From Castor canadensis (lineage: Eukaryota > Chordata > Mammalia > Rodentia > Castoridae), in the NCBI RefSeq assembly GCF_047511655.1, contig NC_133401.1, positions 17,730,501-17,794,500 of the forward strand: a DNA stretch of 64,000 bases, in the 5' to 3' direction. A model generated the notes under the pieces. The model was not told where the DNA came from, ran no database searches, and was given only the letters and a program-made list of their open reading frames with translations. Shown here piece by piece: positions 11,241 to 22,277 of the stretch. Every line of letters begins with the position of its first letter. Within the stretch, counting starts at the first letter, position 1. The position numbers were made by a program, and so were the translations under genes.

Positions 11241-12460
11241 TGCTGAGGACAACTCTGGCTGTTTAATGAAAAGAACCCTATCTGACTGTGCCAAATTACA
11301 AAAAAATGGTACTCCTGGAACCAGGGCACACCTTGCTCTCCAGAGACTTGGGAAAGGCTCAATGACAAGTTAGCAACACAGTGACACTCTAGAGCCCTGG
11401 CTTCCAGTTCTCTAGAGGCCTAGCACAGCTGGAACACTGACTCAGATTCTAACTGCAAAATCGAACACATGACAGTATGGTCACCCCTGGCTCAAGACAG
11501 TAGGACCATTTTAACTTCTAGAACAGGACATTGAGCAGCAAGAAATGACTTAAGATGGCTTCCACTTCTTTCTACCCAATTGGCTCCTTGCAGTTAATAA
11601 GCTGGCCACAGCCCTGGGAGGTGAAAGATAAATCAACTTCCTTCACAAACACAAGACAGTAGTCTCGCTTCTGTTTACCCACGGGACTGTAAAAGTTCTA
11701 TTTAGAATTTCTCCCAGAAAGGCAAGCCTCACTGAATGCAGCGCACTGTGTGGGTGTCCTGTAGTGCCCAGATGACCACAAGGACCCCGCAACGTGGGCA
11801 TTACGCTGGCTGCCGGGAAGGGGCCAGGCCTGAACAGTCTAATTTGGCTCCAAAATGCATACTTTTCTTCACATCCTGTTGCCGCCTCCAATGTTCAAAA
11901 AGATGTCAGCCCTTGCCTGACAGACAGGGAGCTGAGTCACCAACCTACACAGATGCAGCCTGGCAAAAAAACCACTCACAGGAAAGATCCTCTATCCAGA
12001 GCAGCAGGGCCAGGGGAAGAGGACTGTGCACCCAGCAAACACCCTGTGCTCTGTTAATCAAGACCGACTCCGGGAACAGAACTCAACAGTATCGCCGAGA
12101 GAGGCCCTGTCTTCATCTTGAAAAAGCACCCCAACAGCGATGTGCCTGCAGTCCGTTTAAGAACCGCCCACCGTGCCCTGCACGGTGTTAGTAAATCAAC
12201 ACAAAAAACTCTGCTCCATGTCTTCAAGACGTCATCTGTGTCACCACCCAAAGCAGAGCGCTCTGTGGTGCAGGCTGGGCCAGGACATCTGCAAAGCCAA
12301 ATCCATGAAGATGGAAGCCCTTGGCCAAATGAACTTTCTGTGTCACCCAAACTGGCAGCCTTTCCTTTCCTGTTGTTGACATTTTAATTATGACACTGGC
12401 CTCAAACCATTTATTCAGACAGGATTCTTCTGCCAGTAAGCAGAATGTTCCTATGGGTCC
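11241..12460. other. Unique intronic sequence
   Basis: About 1.2 kb without a SINE. The longest open frame (11736-12191, plus) has no recognised domain and overlaps another on the opposite strand. No gene is supported. Confidence 0.5.
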
Positions 12461-12635
12461 TTTTTTTTTTTTTTTTTTGGTGGGGGTAGCACTAGGGTTT
12501 GAAATCATGGCCTACACCTTGAATCACTCACAGGGTCTCGAAAACTATTTGCCAGGGCTGGCTTCAGACCATCATCCTCCTGATCCCTGCCTCCTGAAGC
12601 GCTAGGATCACAGGTGTGAGCCACGGGCACCGCAC
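12461..12635 (-). repeat. B1-ID composite SINE with central deletion
   Basis: 18-T run, GTTTGAAATCATGGCCTACA, then part of the linker is missing before CAGGGTCTCGAAAACTATTT. Ends GTGTGAGCCACGGGCACC. This is the last SINE before the ZC3H4 promoter domain. Confidence 0.88.
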
Positions 12636-15480
12636 ACTCCTTGAATAGCCTTAGCAAATACCATCTTGCCAGAAAGCTCAGGAACTTTCCTGTTTCCTCC
12701 TTTAGTGTCAGTAGCTATGGTAAGGTACTGACAAGATATAGGCTCAATGCCTGGCTCAACCCAGTCATGTACTCTAGTGCTAGAAGAAACCGTCCACAGG
12801 ACCACAATTAGGCTCTCTGGAATATGGTTTGACTTAAAGCTTATCCACGGAGACTTGGAAAGTTTCATTAGCAATTTTGGCCACAGAGCTGTTTACTGTA
12901 TAACTGGATTCAGCCTCTATGAAAAGGTGTTTCAAGGGGCTCAGCAGCCACAACAACACAATCAAAGTTAAAGACTTTAGGCAACCCTGAGACAGCCATT
13001 TCTTCTCCATCCAGGGAAAGTCAAAAGATCCCAGAGCAAGGAGCAGAGGTAGAGGCACTATTAAATGACAGATTCCCAGCCAGGACCCATAGGAGATGGT
13101 TCTACATTCAGCTGGATGGAAATACACAAACTTGAAGAGCCAAATGTTCCCCTCGAACACGTGAGACAATAAACAGCCAGGAAAGCCTTCCTTTCCACAT
13201 GGGCAAAACAATTTTCCTTGGGATCAGCCTTCCCAGCTAAGGCAAAACCACAAGGGTGGTCTTCAAAAACAGCTCTCTCTACAGTTGAGAAAATTCTGGT
13301 TTGTCAAGAATCAAAAATTTAAAACCTTCAGAGCAAATTGCAAATAGGACACACTGGGAATCAGAAAGCCTCTTTGGGAATTTTTTTTTCCCTTTGGAAC
13401 AGTGAACTTCAGAGGAATAAAAATAAAAAACACAGGGGTTTATGACATCCATATTTTCATGGTCACAACTTATTTTGTTTCTACTGGGAGATTCTGATTT
13501 GCTTTGCAAATTCAACCTTTCACCCAGCAAAAACAAAAACTTAAAAAGGTTACAAGTATATCTATAAGAGTTGCTGTTAAATCAGGGATTCTGAGTGACA
13601 CCCTTTTCTTTTTTCTTTTGCAACATCCATTGATCTTTTTTAACTAATACTGGTACATCAGTTTAGGGGGAAAAAAAAGTAGTACTGTGACATTTCAAAA
13701 ATAAAGATTACCAGAATGCAGTTTGACTAATGGGGCTTCTTAGGCTTGATAGATGAGATTCCTTTGAGAACAACAACAACAAAAAACCCAATAAACCCTT
13801 GTGTTGATATGCCTGAGAACCTTTTAAAAGTTTGAGGAAATATTTTCAAATTCAGCAGAGGATTGCTAAACTTTTTACTCACAAAAAAATAAAAAAATAC
13901 TGTTTCCTTCACATGTCGATGTAAAAGTAAACTTTAAGTATTTTTCCTATAACCCAGTAATCCTAAAAACTTGGCAGGCTTGTCACTGAACAACCAGTTT
14001 TGGCTGGAGGAAGTTTTAGATCCTGGAACAATTTTGCAAAGGATGGGAAATTTCAAATACGTGAAATTCCTTTTCAGCTAACCCGCACTGGAAAGAATGT
14101 TCTGTTTGTGCTTCAAACTTTTTTTTTTTTTTTGTAGGATACCATTCGTTCTGGAGACTTCTTCCTCACAGTAACTGTTTTACACGCATAAGACCACCAC
14201 TGGATGGCAGCTAAGTTGTGAACATCTTAAGAGGAAGAACAAAACAAGTGTTCTGAACTGCAGTTTCTAGTATTTCCTCATTTAAGTGTGAGTCAACATT
14301 GTTTCTAAGAATGTCGAAAAGAAAAAAAAAGCAAAACAGGGTCTTTGCAGGGGGGGGTTGGAGGGGGACAGGGACTGTGTGTTAGATTTCTCTAACAAGG
14401 TATGTAGGGACCAAAAGTGGCTCAGAAGGAAATTGGAACTTCAACGTGTTTTTGTCTTTTAACGATAAAACTTATGCTTGTAAAACACATCAGAAGTACA
14501 GAGTTTGGTTCTGCAAGTCATTTCTGTGTTTTTTCCTTGTACGTGTAGGACGGGGGGATGGAGGCTGGGGGGTTCTCCCCAACATGACTGGGCGTGTAAC
14601 ACGTTTGCATCAACTTTCACAGTCAGACATGTGCTTGCGAACAAAGAGCAGTGAAGACGGGCTTGATGGAGTTTACAGATTTTGTGCTTAAACAGTACTT
14701 TACAAACGACCTGCTCAATTTAAATGTCCATCACCATAAGGGGGAAACAAGGAAATTGGATCTACTTGAACCACAATCTTTTTTTTTGGGGGGGGGGCGG
14801 GGAGAACTTTAACTTGAATGCAAGGATCATAAACCAAATTCAGTAAGCTTGTCTCCTACACATGGACTTGAAGCACCAACTTTCTCAAAGATGAAGGCTG
14901 GAGGAGACAAAAGCAAGGGCTTGATATGGAAAGATCTGAAAAGCATAGGGGCCTTTTACAGAGATTTTTGTCATGTTACAGTAACACTTTTTTTTTTTTT
15001 TGAGAAAACTGTGTACGTCAAATTATAAAAATTAAACACTGAAAGGATGTGCAAGTCTAAAAGGGCTCAACAGGGTTAGAATCCTGATTTGAACACAAAA
15101 AATTCACTCTCGTAAGCATCACTTTGCTCTAAAGGCGAGGAGGAAAGCAGGCAGGAAAGGGACTAAAAGAGGGAGATAATTGAATTACTCAATAAAAGAG
15201 GCTACTTACCATCCCAACCCATTGTAAGACATACACTTCTGACATAAGAGAACTCCTTAGAGGTCGAATAAAGCGTGTAATGCACCTGCCCCGGAGAGGG
15301 GCCCGGAAGCCCAACGTGGGCTTAGCGAACAGACCTTTGCTAATCTGTTTATTTCCTTGAACTGGAGTCGGGCTGCATAGGGCTGCGATTCCCAGGACGA
15401 CATTTAATTAGAACAAAACAGAAAAAAAAAAAAAATTGTAAAGCTCACCAAACTGCTGCACCTGTGTCTCTGAATGTGGG
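12636..15480. other. SINE-free ZC3H4 intron 1 near the promoter
   Basis: Unique, AT-rich sequence with many T or A runs (for example 14119-14133 and 14988-15001) and no SINE or LINE signature. It resembles a UTR in texture, but no spliced exon, long reading frame or known gene was recognised on either strand. Confidence 0.5.
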
Positions 15481-15859
15481 TGGCATTTCTTTTAAAAGGC
15501 AAAGTATGGTCTGTGAAGGAGAAAGGGAAACGGGGGAGGTGGGAGTGGGGAGAAGGCGCCCTGGAGCCTGGGGGAGCCCTAGCTGAGACCCCCGTCTGGG
15601 GAGGTGGTCTGCGGCTGGGTCAGGCTGTGACGGGCAGCCATCTGTCTGTCCAGAACTCTCCCCCCCCTCCCCGCCCCCACTCCCTCCGGCTGAAACCCAC
15701 CTCCACTTTCACACTCACTCTCCACCACCTCTTCCCCTGCCCCACCAGGAAGAGGGGGGCAATCATGCACCCCAAAACCTTCTGTTCGAACAGAGGAAAC
15801 AGGGGCCCCACACTTATCCTGAAAGGCGCCGGGCCGTGCCCCATTATCACCAGACAGAA

Positions 15860-16480
15860 GGGCGTGGGGGGGAACCATTTCGCACTTAATAAAGGGTGGG
15901 AGGGCCCCTTTCACGCTCTGCCAAAGCACAAGGTAGCCTGCTTCTCTCCCCCGGAAGGGATGGCACCCCATTTTAGCCTGTAAAGAGGGGCGAACCCCAG
16001 GACAAGGTGGGGAGGGGACGGGGAAGCAGATTTCTCTTCCCTGTAAGGCAGTGAGACCCAACCTCACCCCCCCTAAAAAAATAAGATTGAAGACACTCTC
16101 CCACGTCACCTACCTACGAAAATCGAGGACCCCTTTCTCTAAGAAAAAACCTGGGAGTCTTCTCCCCCGCCCCAAAAAAAGACAAGGGGTCTCATCGAAA
16201 GTGGCGGGGATGCACCCCTCCCCTCCTGCCTTTTAGAGGGAGTAACTGGGAAACACCTCCCGCCAAAAAAAAAAAGCCCGATCCTAAGGACCCCCCCGTT
16301 AGAAGGATGGAGAAAAGACGAAACCCCTACTTTCTGCCTTCTAAAAAGCTCGGATACCTATCCTAGCAGAGCAGGGCGAACTCCCCCAGGAGAAAGGATA
16401 CTGTCGGGGGGCTGGGAGACCCCCCCAAAAAGAACTCCAAACGCCTAAGAGCGGGGCTGTTGCTCGAGATCTCCCCAAAA
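15860..16480. repeat. Degenerate G/C-block and A-block quasi-repeats
   Basis: Similar phrases recur at irregular spacing: GCCTGTAAAGAGGGGCGAAC, CCCTGTAAGGCAGTGAGACC, CTTTTAGAGGGAGTAACTGG, CTTCTAAAAAGCTCGG, separated by C runs and A runs. It looks like an old tandem repeat that has decayed. It lies in ZC3H4 intron 1 just downstream of exon 1. Confidence 0.4.
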
Positions 16481-16804
16481 AGGGTCCGGGGGCCCCTCCC
16501 CCATCCCCTTCCCCGAAGCCAGGCGACGGACAGGCTGGTCGGTGGCTGCCAGCTCCGGGCGCGGGGGCAGCCAGGACCCCCGTGGGTCTCCGCAGCCCCC
16601 CCCGGCGCCCCCTCCCCAGGGCGGGCGCGGGGGGCCCGGGGGGCGCCTCCTCACCTTCCCCTCAGCATGGCGCCCAAAAAAGACAGAGCGAGAGCGAGGG
16701 AGAGCGGGCGAGCGCCGCGAGGGGGGGTAAACGCATGAGGCCGGGAGAGAAAGCAAGCGAGAAAGAGCGAGCGAGCGAGCGAGAGACACCCACCGACCCC
16801 GCCC

Positions 16805-16846
16805 TTCCTCCTCCTTCTCCTCCTCCTCCTCCTCCTCCTCCGTGGC
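16805..16846 (+). repeat. (CTC)n trinucleotide repeat
   Basis: A run of TCC/CTC triplets, slightly interrupted at the left. It lies in ZC3H4 intron 1, about 85 bases inside the splice donor. Confidence 0.9.
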
Positions 16847-16929
16847 CCGGCCCAACATGGCGGCCGCCCCCCTTCCTCCTCCTCTTCCTCCCCCCGGGGA
16901 CGCTGCCCCGGCCCGGCCGGGGGCCTGAC

Positions 16930-17090
16930 CTGTCGTCAGGGAGCGGGAGGCGGTGGTGGAGGAGGTGCGGGGTGGCCGGGCGGGCATCGGGGGAACACGG
17001 AGGAGGCGAAGGCGTTGATGGCGGCGGCGGCGATGGCGGCGGCGGCGACTCTGATGGCGGCGGCGGGGGGGTCCCGGGCGCGGCCTCCAT
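16930..17090 (-). CDS. ZC3H4: ZC3H4 coding exon 1 (N-terminus)
   Basis: ZC3H4 is a nuclear CCCH zinc-finger protein that, with WDR82, restrains non-productive and extragenic RNA polymerase II transcription. Here only the first coding exon is present: 53 codons plus two bases of Arg54. It begins MEAAPGT, is very rich in Pro and Ser (runs of four or five Pro) and ends LPLPDD. I recognise this as the known disordered N-terminus. The start codon has a good context (A at -3, G at +4). The exon ends ...GACGACAG followed by GTCAGG, a valid splice donor read leftwards. The zinc fingers and the rest lie on exons beyond the left edge. In human the gene is also head to head with SAE1, which supports the call. 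Part of the coding sequence is a GGC/GCC triplet repeat that may vary in length. Confidence 0.93.
17015..17068 (+). repeat. GGC trinucleotide repeat within ZC3H4 exon 1
   Basis: Interrupted GGC runs broken by GAT and GACTCT. On the coding (minus) strand they supply the Pro runs separated by Ser. Confidence 0.85.
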
Positions 17091-17752
17091 AGTTCCTTTG
17101 GGGGGGAGGGGATGTTAATGCACGAAAAAGGACTGCTTGGGCGTGGCGGGAGGGGCACACTTCAGCTCTGAGGGTTCCTGATGGGAACTGGGCATATATT
17201 TTTTTGGGGGGTTTCGGAATCACCTCTCCTCCGACCTCCGCGTAGGCCGCGCGGCCTAGGCCCCGGCGGGCCGCTCGCCACCTGCTCTCTTCGCAGCCCG
17301 CCCCTGCGGTCACTCGCTCACGGGCGCGGGGCCCTCATCGGGGCGAGAGCCCCCCTCCCCACTCCCTTCCCCACACGCCCGCGGGCCCCGGGGGACTCAG
17401 ACACTAGTGGGTGGTTGGGTGTAATTCGCGCGGGCCGCGCGCAATGGAGCAAGCGAGGGGGAAGGGGAAGAGAGCGAGCGAGGGGAAGGGGATTTAAAAA
17501 AAAAAAAAAAGGTTTTAGGAAGAGAGGGAACGGGCCGTGGAGACGGGCCGACTGTCTATCTGCCCGCCTTAGGTGTCCCGGCTGCCCGGCCCCCGCCGCG
17601 GTCAGGAATTCACACAAAATGGCGGCACGGCCGGGACGAGCCCAGAGGCTGAGACAGGAGGAAGGGCAAAGAGGGAGGGGGAACAGATGGGCGGAGGAGG
17701 AGTCACGTGGAGGAGAGGGGCAGAGTTGGCCCGCCCCGGCGGCTGGCGGAAA

Positions 17753-18260
17753 GAGCCGAAGGGGAAGGGTGAGGCCGAGGAGAGGCGGAAAAAGCCGAAG
17801 GCAGTTGAGGCGGTAGGGCTGGGATAAGCCGGAAAGAGCCGAAGGGGGGGGAGGTTTGAGCCACCCAAGCACGTGAAACGTAAGGGAGATTGATAGACCC
17901 AAGCTAATGATGGGTGGAAGGACTAAAGAATGGGGAGCCGGGAATAGCCGAAACGGGCCAAAACAGCAGGGGCCCGAAGAGCTGAGATAATCCGGAAAGA
18001 GCCGAAGACAATGAAGCGCTGGGCCGTAGGAGGCGGAAGTAGCCGAAAGAGACCGAGCTAGGGTAATAGGACGAAGAGAATGAGCCGAACGGGTGGGGCA
18101 GGAAAGGCGATAAATTTACTGAGAATAAATGACTTTGAGGAACTCGCCCGAGAGCAAGCGGGAAGAACCGAAAATTGCTAGCTTGAAGGAAGGCGGGAAG
18201 AGCTAAAAGTTTTAGGTGGGAGAATGGGAGGGGAAAAAAAATTAACCGAGAGCTGGAGAC
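17753..18260 (+). repeat. Cluster of GCCGAA words upstream of ZC3H4
   Basis: Seven exact GCCGAA copies occur between 17753 and 18092, with near variants (CCGGAA, CCCGAAG, ACCGAAA, TCCGAAG) around them and to about 18290. They share a wider GGAAAGAGCCGAAG pattern at irregular spacing. It could be a decayed minisatellite or a cluster of ETS-type sites. Confidence 0.55.
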
Positions 18261-18341
18261 CGGTCCCAGGAGTCGGAGGTTTCCGAAGAGGGGCTGGAGC
18301 TGAGGCGGCCCGGAGATGGCGTCACTAGATAACTCGGCCGA

Positions 18342-18349
18342 TGACGTCA
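18342..18349. promoter_or_regulatory. CRE palindrome TGACGTCA
   Basis: A perfect cAMP-response element, the target of CREB/ATF factors, lies about 1.25 kb upstream of the ZC3H4 start codon, within the SINE-free domain. A half-like site GGCGTCAC sits about 30 bases to its left. Function is inferred. Confidence 0.5.
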
Positions 18350-18699
18350 TCCTTGGGGGCGAGAGAGGCGGGGCTTGGTGGAGCCTTCAAGGTGGAAACC
18401 TTGACCTGGGTCCATAAACCATGCACTAACAAGATATTCCGATCCTCACACGGTCGCTGATATTCCAGTTTTGGAGATAGAGACTGAAGTTAAAGACTGA
18501 ATTGGCTCAAGGTCATAGATCAGAGCTAATTTTTAAATCGAAGCTGGCGTTCCTGCAAAATTGTTTCATTCTATTTGCTTCCAGGGATATTCGTTCAACG
18601 CACGGTTTCTGTCTTAATGGAGCTTATTAAGTATCCAATATTGTCCCAGGGGATAGAAATTAGGAGCTATAGAATAAAAGAAGTGGGAACCTCGCGCCG

Positions 18700-18928
18700 C
18701 CGAAGGCGCACACTTGTAATCCGAGCTATTTGGGAGGCTCACATCGGAAGGATTCCCTGTTGGAGGCCAGCCTGGTAAACACTTCCCGAGCCTCCGTATC
18801 TAAAATAACCAGCGCAAAATGAACTGGAGGGTTTTCTGGAACAGTAGTGCTCCTGTTTTGTAAGTGCCAAGCCCTGAGTTGAAACCCCAGCATCGTCCTT
18901 ACCCCCCAAAAAAATAAAAGAAAAAAGG
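18700..18928 (+). repeat. B1-ID composite SINE, diverged
   Basis: First SINE on the right of the promoter domain: GGCGCACACTTGTAATCCGA, TTGGAGGCCAGCCTGGTAAA, then GCCAAGCCCTGAGTTGAAAC and an A-rich tail. CpG-rich and rather worn. Confidence 0.8.
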
Positions 18929-19395
18929 GGACTGGAATCAGGGAAGACTGTTGTTTAGGCTGGGACATGGAAGAACAGAAGGTTCCAGACCGAGCAAATG
19001 GCTTATTTCGGCCCTGATGAGGTAGGGACTTAGGTTTCAGCGAGATTAATTTTCAGCTATGGCATAAATGTAAAGCCTGGAGGCAGAGGGGGAAGAAAAT
19101 GTCCCACACCCAAGAGAGACACAAGTTTGGGGACTAATTTACAATCTTCAGGAAAGAAATTATTCTTGATAATATTCCTAATAAAATGCTTAAACTTTGA
19201 CGAAGTGACACCTGTTCTGGGAAACTGGTGTCCCACCCAATTGGCATCTGTTAGCCAAGACACCCCTGACCTTAAACCAGGGTCATTCGTAGTGCAGTCC
19301 CTTATCTAATGATGGGAAATATACCATTCCTTCTCCTATAAAATGTCCTCTTAATTGTCTTACAAAGGACCTTTTTTCCTCACATTCAAGATTGT
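18929..19395. other. Unique intergenic sequence
   Basis: No gene or repeat recognised between two SINEs. Confidence 0.5.
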
Positions 19396-19573
19396 AGCTT
19401 GATGCCAGTGGCTCACGCCTGTAATCCTAGCTACTCAGGAGGCAGAGATCAGGAGGATCTCGGTTTCAAGCCAGACCCAGGCAAATAGTTCGAGAGACCC
19501 TCGAAAATAAGGGCTGGTGGAATGGCTCAAGGTGAAGGCCCTGAGATTAAGCTCCAGTACTGAAAAAAAAAAA
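19396..19573 (+). repeat. B1-ID composite SINE
   Basis: GCCAGTGGCTCACGCCTGTA start, ID arm GTGGAATGGCTCAAGGTGAA, tail of 11 A. Confidence 0.92.
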
Positions 19574-19809
19574 GTTGACAGATGCTTATAAGTAACTTAA
19601 AAAAACACCCCAAGAGCTAATAGCACAGGGTGGTAAATGTGTAAATGTGAAAAGTTCCATGGCTTCCTCTAGAGGGTCTAGATTTTTTGACCCCCTGTAT
19701 TCTAATTATAGGATATTTACATATGTATATATATGTGTCTGTATTCTAGTTATGAAAGTATAACACACCTAAGAGGTCAAAACCTGTTTCTTACCCCTCC
19801 CCCATTTTT

Positions 19810-19963
19810 TAACTTTTTGAGACAGGGTCTTACTCTGTAAGCCAGCTGACCTCAAACTTTCTGCTACCTTTTTTTTTTTTTTAATTTGTGACCTCAAGCT
19901 TGAGATAATTCTGCCTCTACCTCCTGAGTGCTGGAATTACAGGCAAAGTGACACAACACTCGG
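19810..19963 (-). repeat. B1 element with T-run insertion
   Basis: GAGACAGGGTCTTACTCTGT and CTCCTGAGTGCTGGAATTAC mark a reverse B1. A T run of about 14 bases separates the halves. Confidence 0.75.
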
Positions 19964-20007
19964 GTTTTTTTAAGTCACTTTATTTTTTGCACTACTGTTT
20001 TTTAATT

Positions 20008-20534
20008 TTTCCAGTCCTGGGGTGTTGAACTCAGGGCCTCACACTTAATTGGCAGGTGCTCTTACTGCTTGAGCCACTCTGCCAGCCCAGTCCTGTTTTT
20101 GTATTGAGTACTTTTTGAGACAGGGTCTCCCAAATTATTTGCCCAGGCTGGCTTCAAAACTTGATCTTCCTGATCTCTGCCTCTTGAGTAGCTAGGATTA
20201 CAAGTGTGAGCCACCAGCACCCAATTCCTTCTGGGCTTTGAACTCATAGCATTATCCTTGCTAGATAGGTGCTCTCCCACTTGAGCCATGCCTCTAACCC
20301 TTTTTTGCATTAGTTATTTTTTAGATAAAGTCTAACTTTTTTGCCCTGGGACAGCCTCAGGTTTCAATTCTCCTATCTTTGCCTCAATAGGTGAGATTAT
20401 AGATAGATGTATGCCACCTACAATTATATTGATTGAGATGGGGTCTCACTTTTTGCCTGTCTTCCAAACTCCATTCTCCTGATCTCTACCTCTAGAGTAG
20501 CTGGGATTATGGGTGTGAACCACCTCGCCCAGCT
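20008..20534 (-). repeat. Cluster: B1-ID SINE plus older ID-B1-B1 unit
   Basis: 20008-20226 is a full reverse composite (GTTGAACTCAGGGCCTCACA to GTGAGCCACCAGCACCCAA). 20228-20420 is an older ID-B1 part, and 20432-20534 adds another reverse B1-like unit ending GTGAACCACCTCGCCCAGC. The last two parts may be one three-unit element. Confidence 0.8.
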
Positions 20535-20647
20535 TTATTATTAAGAATAGCATGCATACAGAAAAGCACGTAGTCAGAGGTAGACAACTTTACACACACA
20601 AAGTGACTATACCATAAAACCAACACCTAAATAAACAAGTGAGGACT

Positions 20648-20721
20648 GGGGCAGGACCCAGTGGCAGAGCCCATGCTTACCATGTGTAAGGTCCTTGATT
20701 CAATCCTCAGCACCAGAAAAA
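20648..20721 (+). repeat. ID element
   Basis: CCAGTGGCAGAGCCCATGCT and TTCAATCCTCAGCACCAGAA mark an isolated, diverged ID unit. Confidence 0.75.
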
Positions 20722-20935
20722 TGCACTGTATGACTAAAACAGATGTTAAAAGTGGTACAAATAAACTGGAACTGTCCTCCACTGCCAGTGGGACTAAAAC
20801 GACCATTTTGAAAAATGGGTTGGTAGGTATTGACTACAGATGAGCATCCACCTACACTGTGGTTCAACACTTCCTCCCAAAAGTACATCTCAACAGAAAT
20901 CATTCCAAAAGGCATGAACAAGAATGTTCATGACA

Positions 20936-21250
20936 GGGCTGGGTGCCAGTGGCTCACATCTATAATCCTAGCTACTCAGGAGGCAGAGATCAGGAGTATT
21001 GCCATTTGAAGCCTGGACAAATAGTTCAAGAGACCCTATCTTGAAACAAAAAAACCTTCACAAGAAAGGGCTGGTGAGTGACTCAAATGGTTGTAGGCCC
21101 TGAGTTCAAGCCCCAGTACTGCAAAAATAAATAAATAAATAAACAATGTTGGGTTTGTGGAGTGGCTCAAGTGGTAGAGCACCTGACTAGCAAGCATGAG
21201 GCCCTGAGTTCAGACCCTAGTACCCCCCAATATATAAATAAATAAAATAA
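20936..21250 (+). repeat. B1-ID SINE plus ID element, with (AAAT)n tails
   Basis: 20936-21146 is a composite ending in an (AAAT)n-type tail. 21148-21250 is an ID arm (GTGGAGTGGCTCAAGTGGTA) that also ends in an (AAAT)n-type tail. Confidence 0.88.
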
Positions 21251-21257
21251 CCAATGC

Positions 21258-21764
21258 TGTCAGGTGCCAGTGGCGCACACTGCAATCCTAGCTATTTGGG
21301 AGGCTCAGATCAGGAGGATTATGGTTTGAGACCTGGGCAAATAAGTCTCAAGGTCCCCATCTCCAAAGTAACCAGAGCAAAATGAGCTGAAAGAATGGCT
21401 TAAGTGATAAAGTGCCTTCCTAGTAAGCACAAGGCCCTGAGTTCAAATCCCAGTAAAGTCTAACTGCTACTCAGGAGGCAGAGATCAGGAGGATTGTGGT
21501 TCAAAGCAAACCCAGGCAAAGCAAGAACCTATCTTGAAAATACACAACACAGCTTATGGCTCATGCCTGTAATTCTAGCCATTTAGGAGGCAGAGATCAG
21601 GAGGATTGCGGTTGGAAGCCAGCCCCAGGCAAATAGTTCCCAAGACCCTATCTGGAAAATAGGGTTTTCCAGGCCCTATCTAGAAAAATGGCTGGTGGAC
21701 TGGCCCTAGCAAGCATGAGACCATGAAGTCAAACTCCAGTGCCACCAAAAAAAAAAAAAAAAGA
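21258..21764 (+). repeat. Three consecutive B1/ID SINE pieces
   Basis: 21258-21459 is a composite lacking its A tail. 21460-21548 is a left unit only (CTACTCAGGAGGCAGAGATC). 21549-21764 is a composite with an internal repeat of CCCTATCTGGAAAA/CCCTATCTAGAAAA and a 17-A tail. Confidence 0.85.
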
Positions 21765-22277
21765 AATTTTCTTTCTAGTTCTTGGGATGTCTCTTGGATG
21801 TCTTCTTTGTTTTATAGATGAAAAAAATCTTTATTGAGAAGACATTTCACATTGTGTGAAAACACACAATTCTGGCACCAGCTTAGGTAGCAACTGAGAA
21901 AATGGCAGACCATTGGCCAAACAGAGGCATTCCACGGTGTGGTCCCCGCTGACAGCCTGCCGGCTCTTCCCCATCTCTTCCTTGCTAATCCAACCCTGGA
22001 TTTATCAAGGAGGTGGGAAATGAAGTCCAGACTGGATGATGAATTACTGGTCTACCTGATTCTCAAGGAGATGATGTCGCCCCCTGGAGGACACTTTAGA
22101 AATTGAGGGAAATTGATGAGTGGTTTTTGATTGTCAACCTGTTCTCAAAAGAGAACCCTATTCCACTCTTGGGAACATTTTAGACATTTGCTTTTTTGGT
22201 TATTAGATACAACGGTGAGGGTTTGTTTCCGAGGATGTTAAGATGTCCTGAAGCGTAACATTTATACTAAATGATCG
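21765..22277. other. Unique intergenic sequence
   Basis: No gene found. The word GATGTCGCCCCCTGGAGGAC and surroundings look like an old interspersed repeat, but I cannot name the family. Confidence 0.45.

Larger units (their letters stand above)
16480..17830. promoter_or_regulatory. ZC3H4: CpG island / ZC3H4 promoter region
   Basis: Very high G+C with dense CpG, spanning the first ZC3H4 coding exon and its upstream side. YY1-like ATGGCGGC words occur at about 16857 and 17630. An E-box CACGTG is at 17704-17709; another at 17870-17875 lies just past the island. No TATA box is evident, as usual for such promoters. Limits were judged by eye, and the transcription start is not resolved. Confidence 0.85.

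Noticed and set aside
15474..16109. 169- and 176-codon open frames on opposite strands
   Set aside because: Opposing frames in C-run/A-run quasi-repeats, with no domain and no splice evidence.
1..16929. Further ZC3H4 exons (acidic/Lys-rich second exon) in the left part
   Set aside because: No matching open frame with splice sites seen on the minus strand, so treated as intron 1.
16445..17158. A 237-codon minus-strand open frame and several long frames across the ZC3H4 CpG island
   Set aside because: Very high G+C removes stop codons. Only the MEAAPGT frame matches a known protein and has a proper donor.
17181..17902. Long open frames on both strands (211 and 194 codons) upstream of ZC3H4
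   Set aside because: They overlap each other, are Arg/Gly/Pro-rich by composition, and match no family I know.
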